Of a DNA stretch of 64,000 nucleotides, positions 1 through 8,912 are shown piece after piece. The position numbers and the translations under genes are program-made. Source of the DNA: Massilia arenae. GTDB lineage: Bacteria > Pseudomonadota > Gammaproteobacteria > Burkholderiales > Burkholderiaceae_D. The first letter of the stretch is position 1; the number at the start of each line of letters is the position of its first letter. The notes under the pieces are model-generated. The model worked only from the letters and a program-made list of their open reading frames with translations. It was not told the origin of the DNA and searched no databases. The stretch is from the NCBI RefSeq assembly GCF_008014745.1, contig NZ_VPFD01000021.1, forward strand, positions 1 to 64,000, given 5' to 3'.

Positions 1-62
1 AGACGTTCGTCCCCAAATTCGCCGATGCAATGCTCATCCCTGAGCAGTTCGAGAGAAGCCAT
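1..62 (-). CDS. N-terminal fragment of a possible IS4-type transposase (runs off the window)
   Basis: Only the first 20 codons are visible. The ATG is at 62 and is preceded on the minus strand by a strong ribosome binding site, GGAGGT, four bases upstream, so this is probably a true start. The peptide contains IGEFGDERL, which resembles the 'EFGDxRL' motif near the N-terminus of IS4/Tn5-type transposases. That resemblance is from memory and the rest of the gene lies outside the window, so the family call is tentative. Confidence 0.4.
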   Translation of the reverse strand, partial: MASLELLRDEHCIGEFGDER

Positions 63-140
63 GGCGACCTCCATTGAGTCCACACTTCAATGATTCAGCA
101 TACGCCAAATAAATGTTGAAGATGTAGGCTCAGCGTAGCG

Positions 141-233
141 CGCAGGCGGGGACCCAAGTCTCATGCACTCCACTGAAGCAAACCTTAGTGGCTGCGCTGA
201 TTAACTTGGGTCCCCGCCTTCGCGGGGACGACG
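141..233. repeat. REP-like palindromic doublet (REPIN-like)
   Basis: Two inverted copies of a GC-rich palindromic unit are separated by about 45 bases. The right unit (204-233) holds a perfect hairpin with arms GTCCCCGC and GCGGGGAC around CTTC. The left unit (141-159) is a degraded copy. The shared core GGCGGGGACCCAAGT is inverted between them. A related doublet lies at 25484-25588. The right unit forms the last codons of the neighbouring histidine kinase gene. Confidence 0.8.
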
Positions 234-1577
234 TTTTTGGGCCGACAATGTGAATCGCAGCCCTGGCTCGGCACGCTCCGCCGCGAGCCGCCAGCCGTGG
301 GCCCGCGCCACCTCCTGGCAGATCGACAGCCCCAATCCCGCCCCAAGATCGCGCCGGTGCGGCCCACGCCAGAAGCGGTCGAACAGCAGCGCCAGCTGCG
401 CCGCCTCGACACCCGGCCCGTGGTCGCGCACGCACAGGGTGTCGGCTGCGATCTCTACGCTGACGGCCGAACCGGCCGGCGCGTGCTCGATCGCATTCTC
501 CAGCAGGTTCTTCAACAAGGTGAACAGGGCGCCGCGGTCGGCCCGCCACGCGAGCGAATCGTCCTCGGCCGACACTGCCAGTTCCACCCGCGCCCCTTCG
601 GCCATGCGCTGCAGGTAGCCGACCGCCTCGTCGGCGGCCTCGCGCACCCGCACGGTGCCGAAGTCGTAGTTGGTCGCTTCGCTGGCCTCGGCCAGCAGCA
701 GCAACTGCTGCACCTGGCGCGACATATAGGCGACGTCTTTCAACAGCGCGGCGCGGTCCGCTTCGCTGTCGACGCCCAGCTCCACCTGGGCCCGGATCAT
801 CGCCAGCGGCGTCTTGAGTTCGTGCGCCGCATTGCCCAGGAATTCCTGCTGCGCGCGGTAGGCCTGCTCCAGGCGCTCGAGGACACGGTTGAAGCTGCCG
901 ACCAGCGGCGCGATCTCGGTCGGCACCGCATCGGTGCGCAGGCGCGCATGCATCGAGTACAGCGAAATGCCGGCTGCCGAGGTCGACACGTCCTGCAGCG
1001 GCCGCAGGGTATAGCGCAGCGTGATCCAGGTGCACAGGCCGAAGGCGACCAGCAACACCAGCGTAAACAGGGCGATGCCGGCGCCCACCAGCGGCATCGC
1101 GACCCGGTGCAGCAGGTGCATCATGCGGTTGCTGACGGCCACCTGCACGAACCAGGTATTGTCGCTTGCGGCGATCGGCTCGGTGGCGGCGAAGAAGATT
1201 ACCCCATCGCGCTCGAAATCGAAACGTTCGGCGCCATTCCCGCGCGGTAGCAGGCCGTCGGGCCAGAATTGCCTGCCGGCGTCGGACAACAGCGCCACGC
1301 TGCCGCTGCCATCGACGACCCGGTAGGCGACCTCGCGTCCCAGGCTCTCGAATGCCCAGTCGATGTCGGGATGATCCTCGGTTTCCAGGACCGGCCGGCC
1401 CTCGCGGTCGATCACGATCTTGGTTGACAGGTCCTGGGCCATGTCGGACATGTCCATCCGCGCCAGCACATCGCTGCGCAGCGCCAGGCACACGATGAGC
1501 ACGATCAGCACCACGCTGAGCAGGGTGCCGGCGATGAAGGCCATGACGACCTTGATGCGGATGCTATTGAGCCGCAT
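201..1577 (-). CDS. Two-component sensor histidine kinase
   Basis: This 458-residue inner-membrane kinase should sense an envelope signal and phosphorylate the response regulator encoded just upstream. TM1 is at about residues 8-33, a periplasmic loop at 34-157 and TM2 at about 158-185. A HAMP-like linker follows, then the H-box AAHELKTPLA with His252, an N-box (NLLENAIEHA) and the ATPase glycine-rich motifs. I chose the ATG at 1577 because hydrophobic sequence starts there; an ATG at 1595 is also in frame. It overlaps the end of the regulator gene by a few bases, so the pair is co-transcribed. The last dozen codons (KRRPREGGDPS) are encoded by a REP-like palindrome, so the natural C-terminus has probably been replaced or extended. 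The ligand is not predictable; efflux and MipA neighbours suggest envelope or drug stress. Confidence 0.9.
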   Translation of the reverse strand: MRLNSIRIKVVMAFIAGTLLSVVLIVLIVCLALRSDVLARMDMSDMAQDLSTKIVIDREGRPVLETEDHPDIDWAFESLGREVAYRVVDGSGSVALLSDAGRQFWPDGLLPRGNGAERFDFERDGVIFFAATEPIAASDNTWFVQVAVSNRMMHLLHRVAMPLVGAGIALFTLVLLVAFGLCTWITLRYTLRPLQDVSTSAAGISLYSMHARLRTDAVPTEIAPLVGSFNRVLERLEQAYRAQQEFLGNAAHELKTPLAMIRAQVELGVDSEADRAALLKDVAYMSRQVQQLLLLAEASEATNYDFGTVRVREAADEAVGYLQRMAEGARVELAVSAEDDSLAWRADRGALFTLLKNLLENAIEHAPAGSAVSVEIAADTLCVRDHGPGVEAAQLALLFDRFWRGPHRRDLGAGLGLSICQEVARAHGWRLAAERAEPGLRFTLSAQKRRPREGGDPS

Positions 1578-2250
1578 CGTCTTCGCGCAGGGCATAGCCC
1601 ACGCCCCTCAGGTTGACGATGCGCTGGCGCGAACCGATCGCCGCCAGCTTGCGGCGCAGGCGGTGCAGGGCGACGTCGAGCGCGTTCGGGGTGACCGCCT
1701 CGTTCAGGCCCCAGGCCGCGGCTTCCAGCGCGCCGCGGCGCACGGTGGTATCGTGCTTGCGCAGCAGGAGCAGCATGATCTGCATTTCGGCCGGGGCCAG
1801 CGTGATGCGCTCTTTGCCGCAGCACAGCAGGTCGCCCTCGGGCAGCAGCGCCAGGTCGCCGTGGGCGTGTTCGATCGGACGGAACTGCGCCGGCCGGCGC
1901 AGCAGGGCGCGCACCCGCGCCACCATCTCGTCCATGGCGAAGGGCTTGGCGAGATAGTCGTCGGCGCCGGCCTCGAGGCCCTGGACGCGGTCGTGCAGGG
2001 CTTCGCGCGCCGTCAGCACCAGGCAGGGGATGCCCAGGCCGGCCGCGCGCATCCTGGCGAGAAGGGCCAGCCCATCGCCATCGGGCAGGCCGCGATCGAG
2101 GATCAGCGCCTGGTAGGGCATCTGCTGGAGCGAGGCCCAGGCGCCGTCGATGCGCGTGGCCACATCGGCGGCGATGCCGGCCGCAGCCAGGCCCTTGCAG
2201 ACCAGCTGGGCCAGGCGTTCGTGGTCTTCGATCAGGAGGACGCGGCTCAT
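1564..2250 (-). CDS. OmpR/PhoB-family response regulator
   Basis: A 228-residue transcription factor paired with the downstream kinase. The receiver domain (about 1-118) has the acidic pocket E8/D9, phosphoacceptor D52, T80 and K102 (YLAKPF). The C-terminal winged helix (about 125-222) ends in the usual wing motif RGVGYAL. Length and architecture are those of QseB/PmrA-like regulators. The nearest candidate targets are the mipA-like gene that starts this minus-strand cluster and the divergent efflux operon; an inverted repeat between them (3153-3197) could be its site, which is inference only. Confidence 0.92.
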   Translation of the reverse strand: MSRVLLIEDHERLAQLVCKGLAAAGIAADVATRIDGAWASLQQMPYQALILDRGLPDGDGLALLARMRAAGLGIPCLVLTAREALHDRVQGLEAGADDYLAKPFAMDEMVARVRALLRRPAQFRPIEHAHGDLALLPEGDLLCCGKERITLAPAEMQIMLLLLRKHDTTVRRGALEAAAWGLNEAVTPNALDVALHRLRRKLAAIGSRQRIVNLRGVGYALREDDAAQ

Positions 2251-2268
2251 TGTGTGCTCATCCCTGGC

Positions 2269-3096
2269 TCACTTGAAGCGGTACAGGTAGCCGACGAACA
2301 CCCGGTTCTCGGTCGAGCGGTCGACCAGCGGGCTGTCCTTGATCTCCTTGGCCAGGCGCGACACCTCGAAGTCGACGAACATCGAATGGCGCTGGTCGAA
2401 CATGTAGATGCCGCGGATGCCCACCTCGGCGTTCACCCCCGACTCGCCCTGGTAGGCGGCGCGGCCGGGGCGCGCCTCGTCGGCGCGCACGCCATAGTAG
2501 TAGTCGACGTATTTCTTGTCGTTCCAGCTCGCAGTCACGCGCGGCGTGATCATCACGCGCTCGCCGATATGCCATGTCTTCTCCACGCCGAGGTTGAAGC
2601 GCTTGCCCTTGCTGTTGCCGGAGGCGTCACCCAGCGCTTCGGCGCTGACGTCGACCCAGCCGGTTTTCCATTCGATTCTAGCACCGGCCCAGAAGCCGCC
2701 TTTCCGCTCGCGCATGCCGGCCAGGATCGGCGTGTCCTCGATGTCGTCGTCGTCGTAGCCGCTGCCGTCATAGCGGGCGATCAGGTCGAAGTTCAGGCTT
2801 TGCGTCGGTGTCACGTCGAGGCTGAGCAGCTTGAAGCCAACCTGCGGGCCGGCGATCGAGACCCAGCGATTCTCGTACTGGAAGAAGGGCAGGGCCATAT
2901 TGTCGCGGTCGATGTCGGTATAGGCCCGGTCGCGCGAGATGGCGCCGACGCCCAGCGCCCAGGACGAAGACTGCGCGCCGTTGCCTGGCTGGGCCAGGGC
3001 GGGCAGGGAATACAACATGGCGGCGGCGATGACGGGGATGTGGACCAGGCTGGCGACGCGTGACAGGAAGTGGGAAGTAAAGCGTGGAGCAGGCAT
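2269..3096 (-). CDS. MipA/OmpV family outer-membrane protein
   Basis: A predicted outer-membrane beta-barrel of 275 residues. The start is placed at the ATG at 3096, because a signal peptide follows (a hydrophobic stretch ending ALAQP) and a GAGAGAG ribosome-binding-like stretch precedes it; an upstream in-frame start at 3156 would add 20 poorly conserved residues. The mature part alternates polar and aromatic residues, and the C-terminus VFVGYLYRFK ends in the aromatic pattern used for barrel insertion (penultimate F). MipA relatives have been linked to murein synthesis complexes and antibiotic or stress response. Here the gene sits directly upstream of a two-component system, a frequent arrangement for this family. 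Confidence 0.85.
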   Translation of the reverse strand: MPAPRFTSHFLSRVASLVHIPVIAAAMLYSLPALAQPGNGAQSSSWALGVGAISRDRAYTDIDRDNMALPFFQYENRWVSIAGPQVGFKLLSLDVTPTQSLNFDLIARYDGSGYDDDDIEDTPILAGMRERKGGFWAGARIEWKTGWVDVSAEALGDASGNSKGKRFNLGVEKTWHIGERVMITPRVTASWNDKKYVDYYYGVRADEARPGRAAYQGESGVNAEVGIRGIYMFDQRHSMFVDFEVSRLAKEIKDSPLVDRSTENRVFVGYLYRFK

Positions 3097-3241
3097 GGGG
3101 GACTCTCTCGAGGTTGTTGGAGACGCCATGCTCGGGCCTCTCGTCTTACGCAACACTTACCGTCGCGACGTCTCGACGACATCGTCTCAGTAAGTATTCG
3201 GAAAGACGACTGGCCCGATAGTCCAGGCATTCCAGACCACG
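3097..3241. promoter_or_regulatory. Divergent promoter region with a spaced inverted repeat
   Basis: This 145-base spacer separates the mipA-like gene (minus) from the efflux operon (plus). It contains ACACTTAC at 3153-3160 and the inverted copy GTAAGTAT at 3190-3197. Such half-sites could bind the response regulator encoded nearby. No convincing -35/-10 pair was assigned. Confidence 0.35.
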
Positions 3242-4699
3242 ATGAAGGTTCCTGTGTTCCCGATAAAACAATCCATCGCCCTTGCCGCAGCGCTGCTTGC
3301 AGCCGGTTGCGCCGCTCCGCTGCCGGCGCTGCCAGGACCGGATACGCAGCCGGCCGCCAGCTGGCACGCGCCGCTGCCCCACGGCGGCAGCGTCGCCGAT
3401 CTGCGCCGGTGGTGGGAGCGCTTCGACGATCCACTGCTGCTGGCCCTGATCGACGCGGCCCAGGAAGCGAGTCCGACGCTGGCCCAGACCGGCGCCAACC
3501 TGGCCGATGCCCGCGCCGCCAGGGTGGCCGGCGGCGCTGCGCTGCTGCCGTCGCTCGATCTTGCCGCCAGCGCCAGCCGCGAACGCCCCGAGTCCACTGC
3601 TCCGGTCGCGCAAGTCTCGTCGCTGGGCCTGCAGGCGGCCTGGGAGCTCGACCTGTCCGGCGCCAACCGCGCCGGCCGGGATGCGTCCGCGGCGCGCCTG
3701 GACGGCGCCAGCGCGCTGTGGCACGAGGCGCGTGTTTCGGTGGCGGCCGAGACGGCGCGCCTGTACGTGGAACTGCGCTCCTGCGAAGCGCACCTCGCGC
3801 AGGCCGGCATCGATGCCCGTTCGCGCGGCGAGACCGCGCGCCTGACCGAAGCCGCCACCGCTGCCGGCGTCCAGGCGCCGTCGGCCACGCAACTGGCGCG
3901 CGCCAGCGCGGCCGAGGGCCAGGTGGCGCTGCTGCGCCAGCAGGCGCAGTGCGAATTGCTGGTCAAGGCGCTGGTGGCGCTGGCGGCGCAAGACGAACCG
4001 GCGTTGCGGCGCCAGCTCGAGGCCGCGACCGCGCGCCTGCCCGAGCCGGCCGCCATCGAGGTGCGCACGGTGCCGGCGCTGGCGCTGGCGCAGCGCCCCG
4101 ACCTGCACGCCGCCGCGCGCGACGTCGAAGCCGCCGCCTTTGACGCCGCGCAGGCGCAGGCGCGGCGCTGGCCGCGCGTCACCCTGGCCGGCAGCATCGG
4201 CGCCTTGCGCTCGTCCAGCCTGGGTGTCAGCAGCGAGGGCGGCACCTGGAGCGTGGGACCGGTCGCGGTGACTTTTCCCCTGTTCGACGGCGGCGTGCGG
4301 CGCGCCGACGCCGCCGCCGCGCGCGAGCGCTATCGCGCGGCCACGGCCGTGTATGCGGGCCGCCTGCGCACCGCGGTCCAGGAAGTCGAGGGCGCCATGG
4401 TGACCCTGGACAGCAGCGCGCGGCGCGGCTCGGTCGCCGTCGCCGCGGTCGATGGCTACGGGCGCGCTTACGCGGCCACTTTCGCCAGCTACCAGGTCGG
4501 CGCATCGAGCCTGTTCGACCTGGAAGACGCGCGCCGCAGCCTGCGCGCGGCCAACAGCGCCCTGGTCGACCAGCGCAGCGAGCGCCTGCTGGCCTGGATC
4601 GCGCTCTACCGTGCACTCGGCGGCGGCTGGTCGCCGACCGACGCCATCGCATCTTCAGTTTCCCCATCCGACGCACCGACCGACCCGAGGAACCCATGA
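3242..4699 (+). CDS. NodT/OprM-type outer-membrane efflux lipoprotein
   Basis: The outer-membrane channel of a tripartite efflux pump, 485 residues. The N-terminus is a lipoprotein signal with lipobox LAAGC, so Cys23 would be lipidated. Two OEP repeats follow, rich in Ala/Arg/Glu helices, with the usual FPLFDGG motif near residue 340. It is the first gene of a three-gene operon: its stop overlaps the start of the membrane-fusion gene, whose stop overlaps the pump gene. The substrate is not visible from sequence. Confidence 0.93.
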   Translation: MKVPVFPIKQSIALAAALLAAGCAAPLPALPGPDTQPAASWHAPLPHGGSVADLRRWWERFDDPLLLALIDAAQEASPTLAQTGANLADARAARVAGGAALLPSLDLAASASRERPESTAPVAQVSSLGLQAAWELDLSGANRAGRDASAARLDGASALWHEARVSVAAETARLYVELRSCEAHLAQAGIDARSRGETARLTEAATAAGVQAPSATQLARASAAEGQVALLRQQAQCELLVKALVALAAQDEPALRRQLEAATARLPEPAAIEVRTVPALALAQRPDLHAAARDVEAAAFDAAQAQARRWPRVTLAGSIGALRSSSLGVSSEGGTWSVGPVAVTFPLFDGGVRRADAAAARERYRAATAVYAGRLRTAVQEVEGAMVTLDSSARRGSVAVAAVDGYGRAYAATFASYQVGASSLFDLEDARRSLRAANSALVDQRSERLLAWIALYRALGGGWSPTDAIASSVSPSDAPTDPRNP

Positions 4700-5841
4700 T
4701 GAAGACATCCCGCAAGCTGGCGCTGGTCGCCGCTACCGCACTGGCCGGCGCCGCCTTCGTGGCCGTCTTGAGCCCGGCCAACGACGCGTCGTCGGCCGTG
4801 ACCGACGCCACCCGCGGCCCCGGCCAGCCGGCCCTGGCCGTGGCCGTGACCACGCTCAGCCAGCTCACCATCCCGACCCGCATCGCCGCCAGCGGCAATA
4901 TCCAGCCGTGGCAAGAGGCCAGCATCGGCGCCGAAGCCAACGGCCTGCGCCTGGTCGAGGTCAAGGTCAATGTCGGCGACCGGGTGCGCCGCGGCCAGCT
5001 ACTGGCGCGCTTCGCGGCCGAGACCGTCGAAGCCGAACTGGCGCAGGCACGCGCCGCGCTGGCCGAGGCCGAAGTCATGCTTGGCGAAGCGGCCGGCAAC
5101 GCACGCCGCGCCAGACTGCTGGCCGAGAGCGGCGCGATGGCGGCGCAACAGATCGAGCAGCAGGTGAGCGCCGAACGCGCTGCCGGGGCGCGGCTCGAGG
5201 CGGCGCGCGCCGTACTGGCGACCCAGTCCCTGCGCCTGGCCCAGACCCGCATCGTGGCGCCGGACGACGGCATCGTCTCGCTGCGCGCGGCCACGGTCGG
5301 CGCGGTGGCGTCGGCCGGGCAAGAACTGTTTCGCCTGATCCGCGGCGGCCGGCTCGAATGGCGCGCCGAGGTGGCTGGCCGCGACCTGGACCTGCTGCGG
5401 CCAGGGCAGCGGGTGACGATCGCGCTCGCGGGCGGCCAGCACATCGCCGGCGAACTGCGCATGCTGGCCCCGGCGATCGACCTGCAGACCCGCAACGGCA
5501 TGGCCTATGTCGACCTGGCGCCGCATCCGGCCGCGCGCGCCGGCATGTTCGCGCGCGGCGAGTTCGACCTGGGCGAGCGCGCGGCCGAGACCCTGCCGCA
5601 AAGCGCGACCCTGTTGCGCGAAGGTTTCAGCTACGTGATGCGGGTGGGCGACGATTCGCGCGTGGAGCAGACCCGGGTGAGCCTGGGCCGGCGCAGCGGC
5701 GACCGGGTCGAAATCCTGCAGGGCATCAAGGCCCAGGACCGGGTGGTGGCCGCGGGCGTCGCCTTCCTCGGCGACGGCGACCTGGTGCACGTCACCAGTG
5801 ACACCGACAATATCGATGCAAACAAACAGGCCAGCCGATGA
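4696..5841 (+). CDS. RND efflux periplasmic adaptor (membrane fusion protein)
   Basis: A 381-residue HlyD/AcrA-like adaptor linking the inner-membrane pump to the outer-membrane channel. It has an N-terminal membrane anchor (about residues 7-24), then a biotinyl-lipoyl half (NIQPWQEASIGAE) and an Ala/Glu-rich helical hairpin at about 110-180. The second lipoyl half (RIVAPDDGIVSL) and beta-barrel and membrane-proximal domains follow. The start overlaps the lipoprotein gene, and ATGATG leaves the exact start ambiguous by one codon. Confidence 0.93.
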   Translation: MMKTSRKLALVAATALAGAAFVAVLSPANDASSAVTDATRGPGQPALAVAVTTLSQLTIPTRIAASGNIQPWQEASIGAEANGLRLVEVKVNVGDRVRRGQLLARFAAETVEAELAQARAALAEAEVMLGEAAGNARRARLLAESGAMAAQQIEQQVSAERAAGARLEAARAVLATQSLRLAQTRIVAPDDGIVSLRAATVGAVASAGQELFRLIRGGRLEWRAEVAGRDLDLLRPGQRVTIALAGGQHIAGELRMLAPAIDLQTRNGMAYVDLAPHPAARAGMFARGEFDLGERAAETLPQSATLLREGFSYVMRVGDDSRVEQTRVSLGRRSGDRVEILQGIKAQDRVVAAGVAFLGDGDLVHVTSDTDNIDANKQASR

Positions 5842-8800
5842 AACTGAACGTCTCCACCTGGTCGATCCACAATCCGATCCCCGTCATCCTGCTGTTCGTC
5901 CTCATGACCCTGGCCGGCCTGATGGCCTTCGCCGGCATGAAGGTGCAAAACTTTCCCGACCTCGACCTGCCCACGGTGACGGTGTCGGCTTCCTGGCCCG
6001 GCGCTTCTCCATCGCAGGTCGAGACCGAGGTGGCGCGCCGCATCGAGAATGCGCTGGCCACCATGCAGGGCGTCAAGCACATCCAGACCAGCGTGACCGA
6101 TGGCGAGGCCAATATCACGATCGAGTTCAGGCTCGACAAGCCGGTACAGCTGGCGGTGGACGACGTGCGCGACGCCATCTCGCGCGTGCGCGCCGACCTG
6201 CCCCCGGACCTGCGCGATCCCATCGTCAGGAAGGTCGAGCTGGCGGGCACGCCGATCGTCAGCTATGCGATCGCGTCGACGCGCATGGATGCCGAAGGAC
6301 TGTCCTGGTTCGTCGACGATACCGTCGCCCGCACCTTGCTGGGCGTGCCCGGCGTGGGCAGCGTCGCCCGCGTCGGCGGCGCCAGCCGTGAAGTGCGGGT
6401 CGAACTCGATCCCGATCGCCTGCTGGCCCTCGGCGCCACGGCGGCCGACATCTCGCGCCAGTTGCGCCAGGTGCAGCAGGAAGCATCCGGCGGGCGAGTA
6501 GGCTTCGGCGGCGCCGAGCAATCGGTGCGCACCATCGCCACGGTCCAGACGGCGGCCCAGATCGGCGCCATCGAGCTGGCGCTGGCCGACGGCCGCCGCA
6601 TCCGCTTGGGCGAGGTCGCCAGCGTCAGCGACACCGTGGCCGAGCCGCGCGCGGCAGCCTTCCTCGATGGCGCGCCCAGCGTCGGCTTTGAAATCGTGCG
6701 CGCCCGTGGCGCCGGCGAACTCGAGGTCGCAGAAGGCGTGCGCGCGGCGCTCGATGGCCTGCGCGCGCGCCACCCCGACGTGACGATTTCCGAGGCCTAC
6801 AACTTCATCGACCAGGTCGAGGAGAGCTATTCCAGCTCGCTGCGCATGCTGGTCGAAGGCGGCCTGCTGGCGGTGCTGGTGGTGTTCGCCTTCCTGCGCG
6901 ACTGGCGCGCCACCCTGGTCGCGGCGGTGGCGCTGCCGCTGTCGGTGATCCCGACCTTCGCCCTGATGCAGGCGATGGGATTCACGCTCAATATCGTCAC
7001 CCTGCTGTCGCTGGTGGTCGGGGTGCTGGTCGACGACGCCATTGTCGAGGTAGAGAACATCGAGCGCCACCTCTTGATGGGCAAGGACCCGATGCAGGCG
7101 GCGATCGATGCCTCGCTCGAAATCGGCCTGGCGGTGGTCGCCACTACCTTCACCCTGATCGCGGTGTTCCTGCCGACCGCCTTCATGAGCGGCACCGCCG
7201 GCAAGTTCTTCGTGCAGTTCGGCTGGACCGCCGCCGGCGCCGTGTTCTTCTCGCTGGTGGTGGCGCGCATGCTCACGCCGATGATGGCCGCCTGGCTGCT
7301 GCGCGCGCCAAAGCAGCATGCACGGCGCGAACCGGCCTGGATGTCGCGCTATCTTGCCTGGGCCGGCTGGTGCCTGCGCCACCGCCGCGCCACCGTCGGC
7401 GCCGCCGCCATCCTGTTCGCCGCCGGCATCGGCCTGGCGGCCATCCTGCCATCCACTTTCATCCCGGCCGACGACGACGCCCAGACCCGGGTGACCCTCG
7501 ATATGCCGCCGGGGAGCGAGCTGCGCGCGACGGTCGCCATGGCCGAACGCGCGCGGGTGGCGCTGGCGCGGCATCGCCACGTGCGCCAGGTGTACACGGC
7601 GATCGGCGGCGGTGGCGGCGGTGGCGATCCGACCGATATGCAGGCGGCCGCCGCGGCCGATGTGCGTACCGCGCAGCTCACCCTGACGCTGACCCCGCGT
7701 CCCGAACGCGACGGCATGCGCAAGCAGCAGATCGAACGCGAGCTGCGCGCGCTGCTGGCCGAACTGCCCGGGGTGCGGATCCAGGTCGGCGCCGGCGGGT
7801 CCGAGGTGTACACGCTGGTGCTGTCGGGCGAGGACGGCCAGGCGCTGGCGCGCCACGCGCCGCTGGTCGAGCGCGAACTGCGCAGCGTCAAAGGCATCGG
7901 CGCCGTGACCTCCAGCGCCAGTCTGCTGCGGCCCGAACTGGTGGTGACGCCGGACTTCGCGCGCGCGGCCGACCTGGGCGTGACGTCAGGCAGCATCGCC
8001 GAAACCTTGCGCATCGCCACCGTCGGCGACTACCAGGAAAACCTGCCGAAACTGAACCTGGAACAGCGCCAGGTGCCCGTGCTGGTGCGCCTGGGCGAGG
8101 CCGCGCGCGGCGACCTCGATACGCTCAAGCGCCTGCCTGTACCGGGTGCGCGCGGGCCGGTGCCGCTGGAAAACGTCGCCACGCTGGAACACGGCAGCGG
8201 CCCGGTCGAGATCGCGCGCCTGGACCGCCGGCGCAATATCAGCTTCGACATCCAGCTCGACGGCCTGGCGCTGGGCGACGTCGAGCAGGCGGTGCTGGCG
8301 CTGCCCAGCGTGCGCGACCTGCCGCCCGGGATCGAGCGCACGGCGGTGGGCGATGCCGAGGAGATGGGCGAGATGGCGGCCGGCTTCGGCATGGCCATGC
8401 TGACCGGCGTGCTGTGCATCTACATGGTGCTGGTGCTGTTGCTGCGAGGCTTCATGCAGCCGCTCACCATCCTTGCGGCGCTGGTGCTGTCGGTGCCGGG
8501 CGCCTTCCTGGCGCTGTTCGTGACCGGCTCGGCGCTGTCGATGCCGTCGATGATCGGCCTGATCATGCTGATGGGGATCGCGACCAAGAACTCGATCCTG
8601 CTGGTCGACTACATCGTGATCGCGCGCCAGGAGCACGGCCTGGGGCGGCACGAGGCCATCCTCGACGCCTGCCGCAAGCGCGCCCGGCCCATCGTGATGA
8701 CGACGATCGCCATGGGCGCCGGCATGCTGCCGGTGGCGCTGGGCTGGCTGGGCGATCCGAGCTTCAGGTCGCCGATGGCGATCGTCGTGATCGGGGGCTT

Positions 8801-8912
8801 GCTGACCTCGACTTTCCTCAGCCTGCTGGTGATTCCGGTGGTCTACAGCTATGTGGACGATTGCGTGCGCTGGCTGCGGCCGGGCAAGGCTACCCTCACG
8901 CAGCCCGCTTGA
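5838..8912 (+). CDS. RND-family efflux pump permease (HAE1 type)
   Basis: A proton-driven inner-membrane drug exporter of 1,024 residues, the usual length. It has TM1 at about residues 14-33, a large periplasmic porter loop, a TM2-6 block and the TM4 proton-relay Asp pair in GVLVDDAIVEVENI. A second half with the same layout follows (GIATKNSILLVDY). The gene translationally overlaps the adaptor gene (ATGA). Its last 17 bases overlap the 3' end of the convergent LOV kinase gene. Similar pumps export dyes, bile salts or antibiotics, but specificity cannot be read here. Confidence 0.95.
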   Translation: MKLNVSTWSIHNPIPVILLFVLMTLAGLMAFAGMKVQNFPDLDLPTVTVSASWPGASPSQVETEVARRIENALATMQGVKHIQTSVTDGEANITIEFRLDKPVQLAVDDVRDAISRVRADLPPDLRDPIVRKVELAGTPIVSYAIASTRMDAEGLSWFVDDTVARTLLGVPGVGSVARVGGASREVRVELDPDRLLALGATAADISRQLRQVQQEASGGRVGFGGAEQSVRTIATVQTAAQIGAIELALADGRRIRLGEVASVSDTVAEPRAAAFLDGAPSVGFEIVRARGAGELEVAEGVRAALDGLRARHPDVTISEAYNFIDQVEESYSSSLRMLVEGGLLAVLVVFAFLRDWRATLVAAVALPLSVIPTFALMQAMGFTLNIVTLLSLVVGVLVDDAIVEVENIERHLLMGKDPMQAAIDASLEIGLAVVATTFTLIAVFLPTAFMSGTAGKFFVQFGWTAAGAVFFSLVVARMLTPMMAAWLLRAPKQHARREPAWMSRYLAWAGWCLRHRRATVGAAAILFAAGIGLAAILPSTFIPADDDAQTRVTLDMPPGSELRATVAMAERARVALARHRHVRQVYTAIGGGGGGGDPTDMQAAAAADVRTAQLTLTLTPRPERDGMRKQQIERELRALLAELPGVRIQVGAGGSEVYTLVLSGEDGQALARHAPLVERELRSVKGIGAVTSSASLLRPELVVTPDFARAADLGVTSGSIAETLRIATVGDYQENLPKLNLEQRQVPVLVRLGEAARGDLDTLKRLPVPGARGPVPLENVATLEHGSGPVEIARLDRRRNISFDIQLDGLALGDVEQAVLALPSVRDLPPGIERTAVGDAEEMGEMAAGFGMAMLTGVLCIYMVLVLLLRGFMQPLTILAALVLSVPGAFLALFVTGSALSMPSMIGLIMLMGIATKNSILLVDYIVIARQEHGLGRHEAILDACRKRARPIVMTTIAMGAGMLPVALGWLGDPSFRSPMAIVVIGGLLTSTFLSLLVIPVVYSYVDDCVRWLRPGKATLTQPA

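Noticed and set aside
141..233. A CRISPR-like repeat pair
   Set aside because: There are only two inverted, palindromic copies with no regular spacers and no cas genes; they fit REP doublets.
5631..7856. A 741-codon minus-strand frame inside the RND pump gene
   Set aside because: It runs antisense to an unmistakable RND permease, its composition is biased (His/Arg/Gln/Gly) and it has no recognisable domain or ribosome site.
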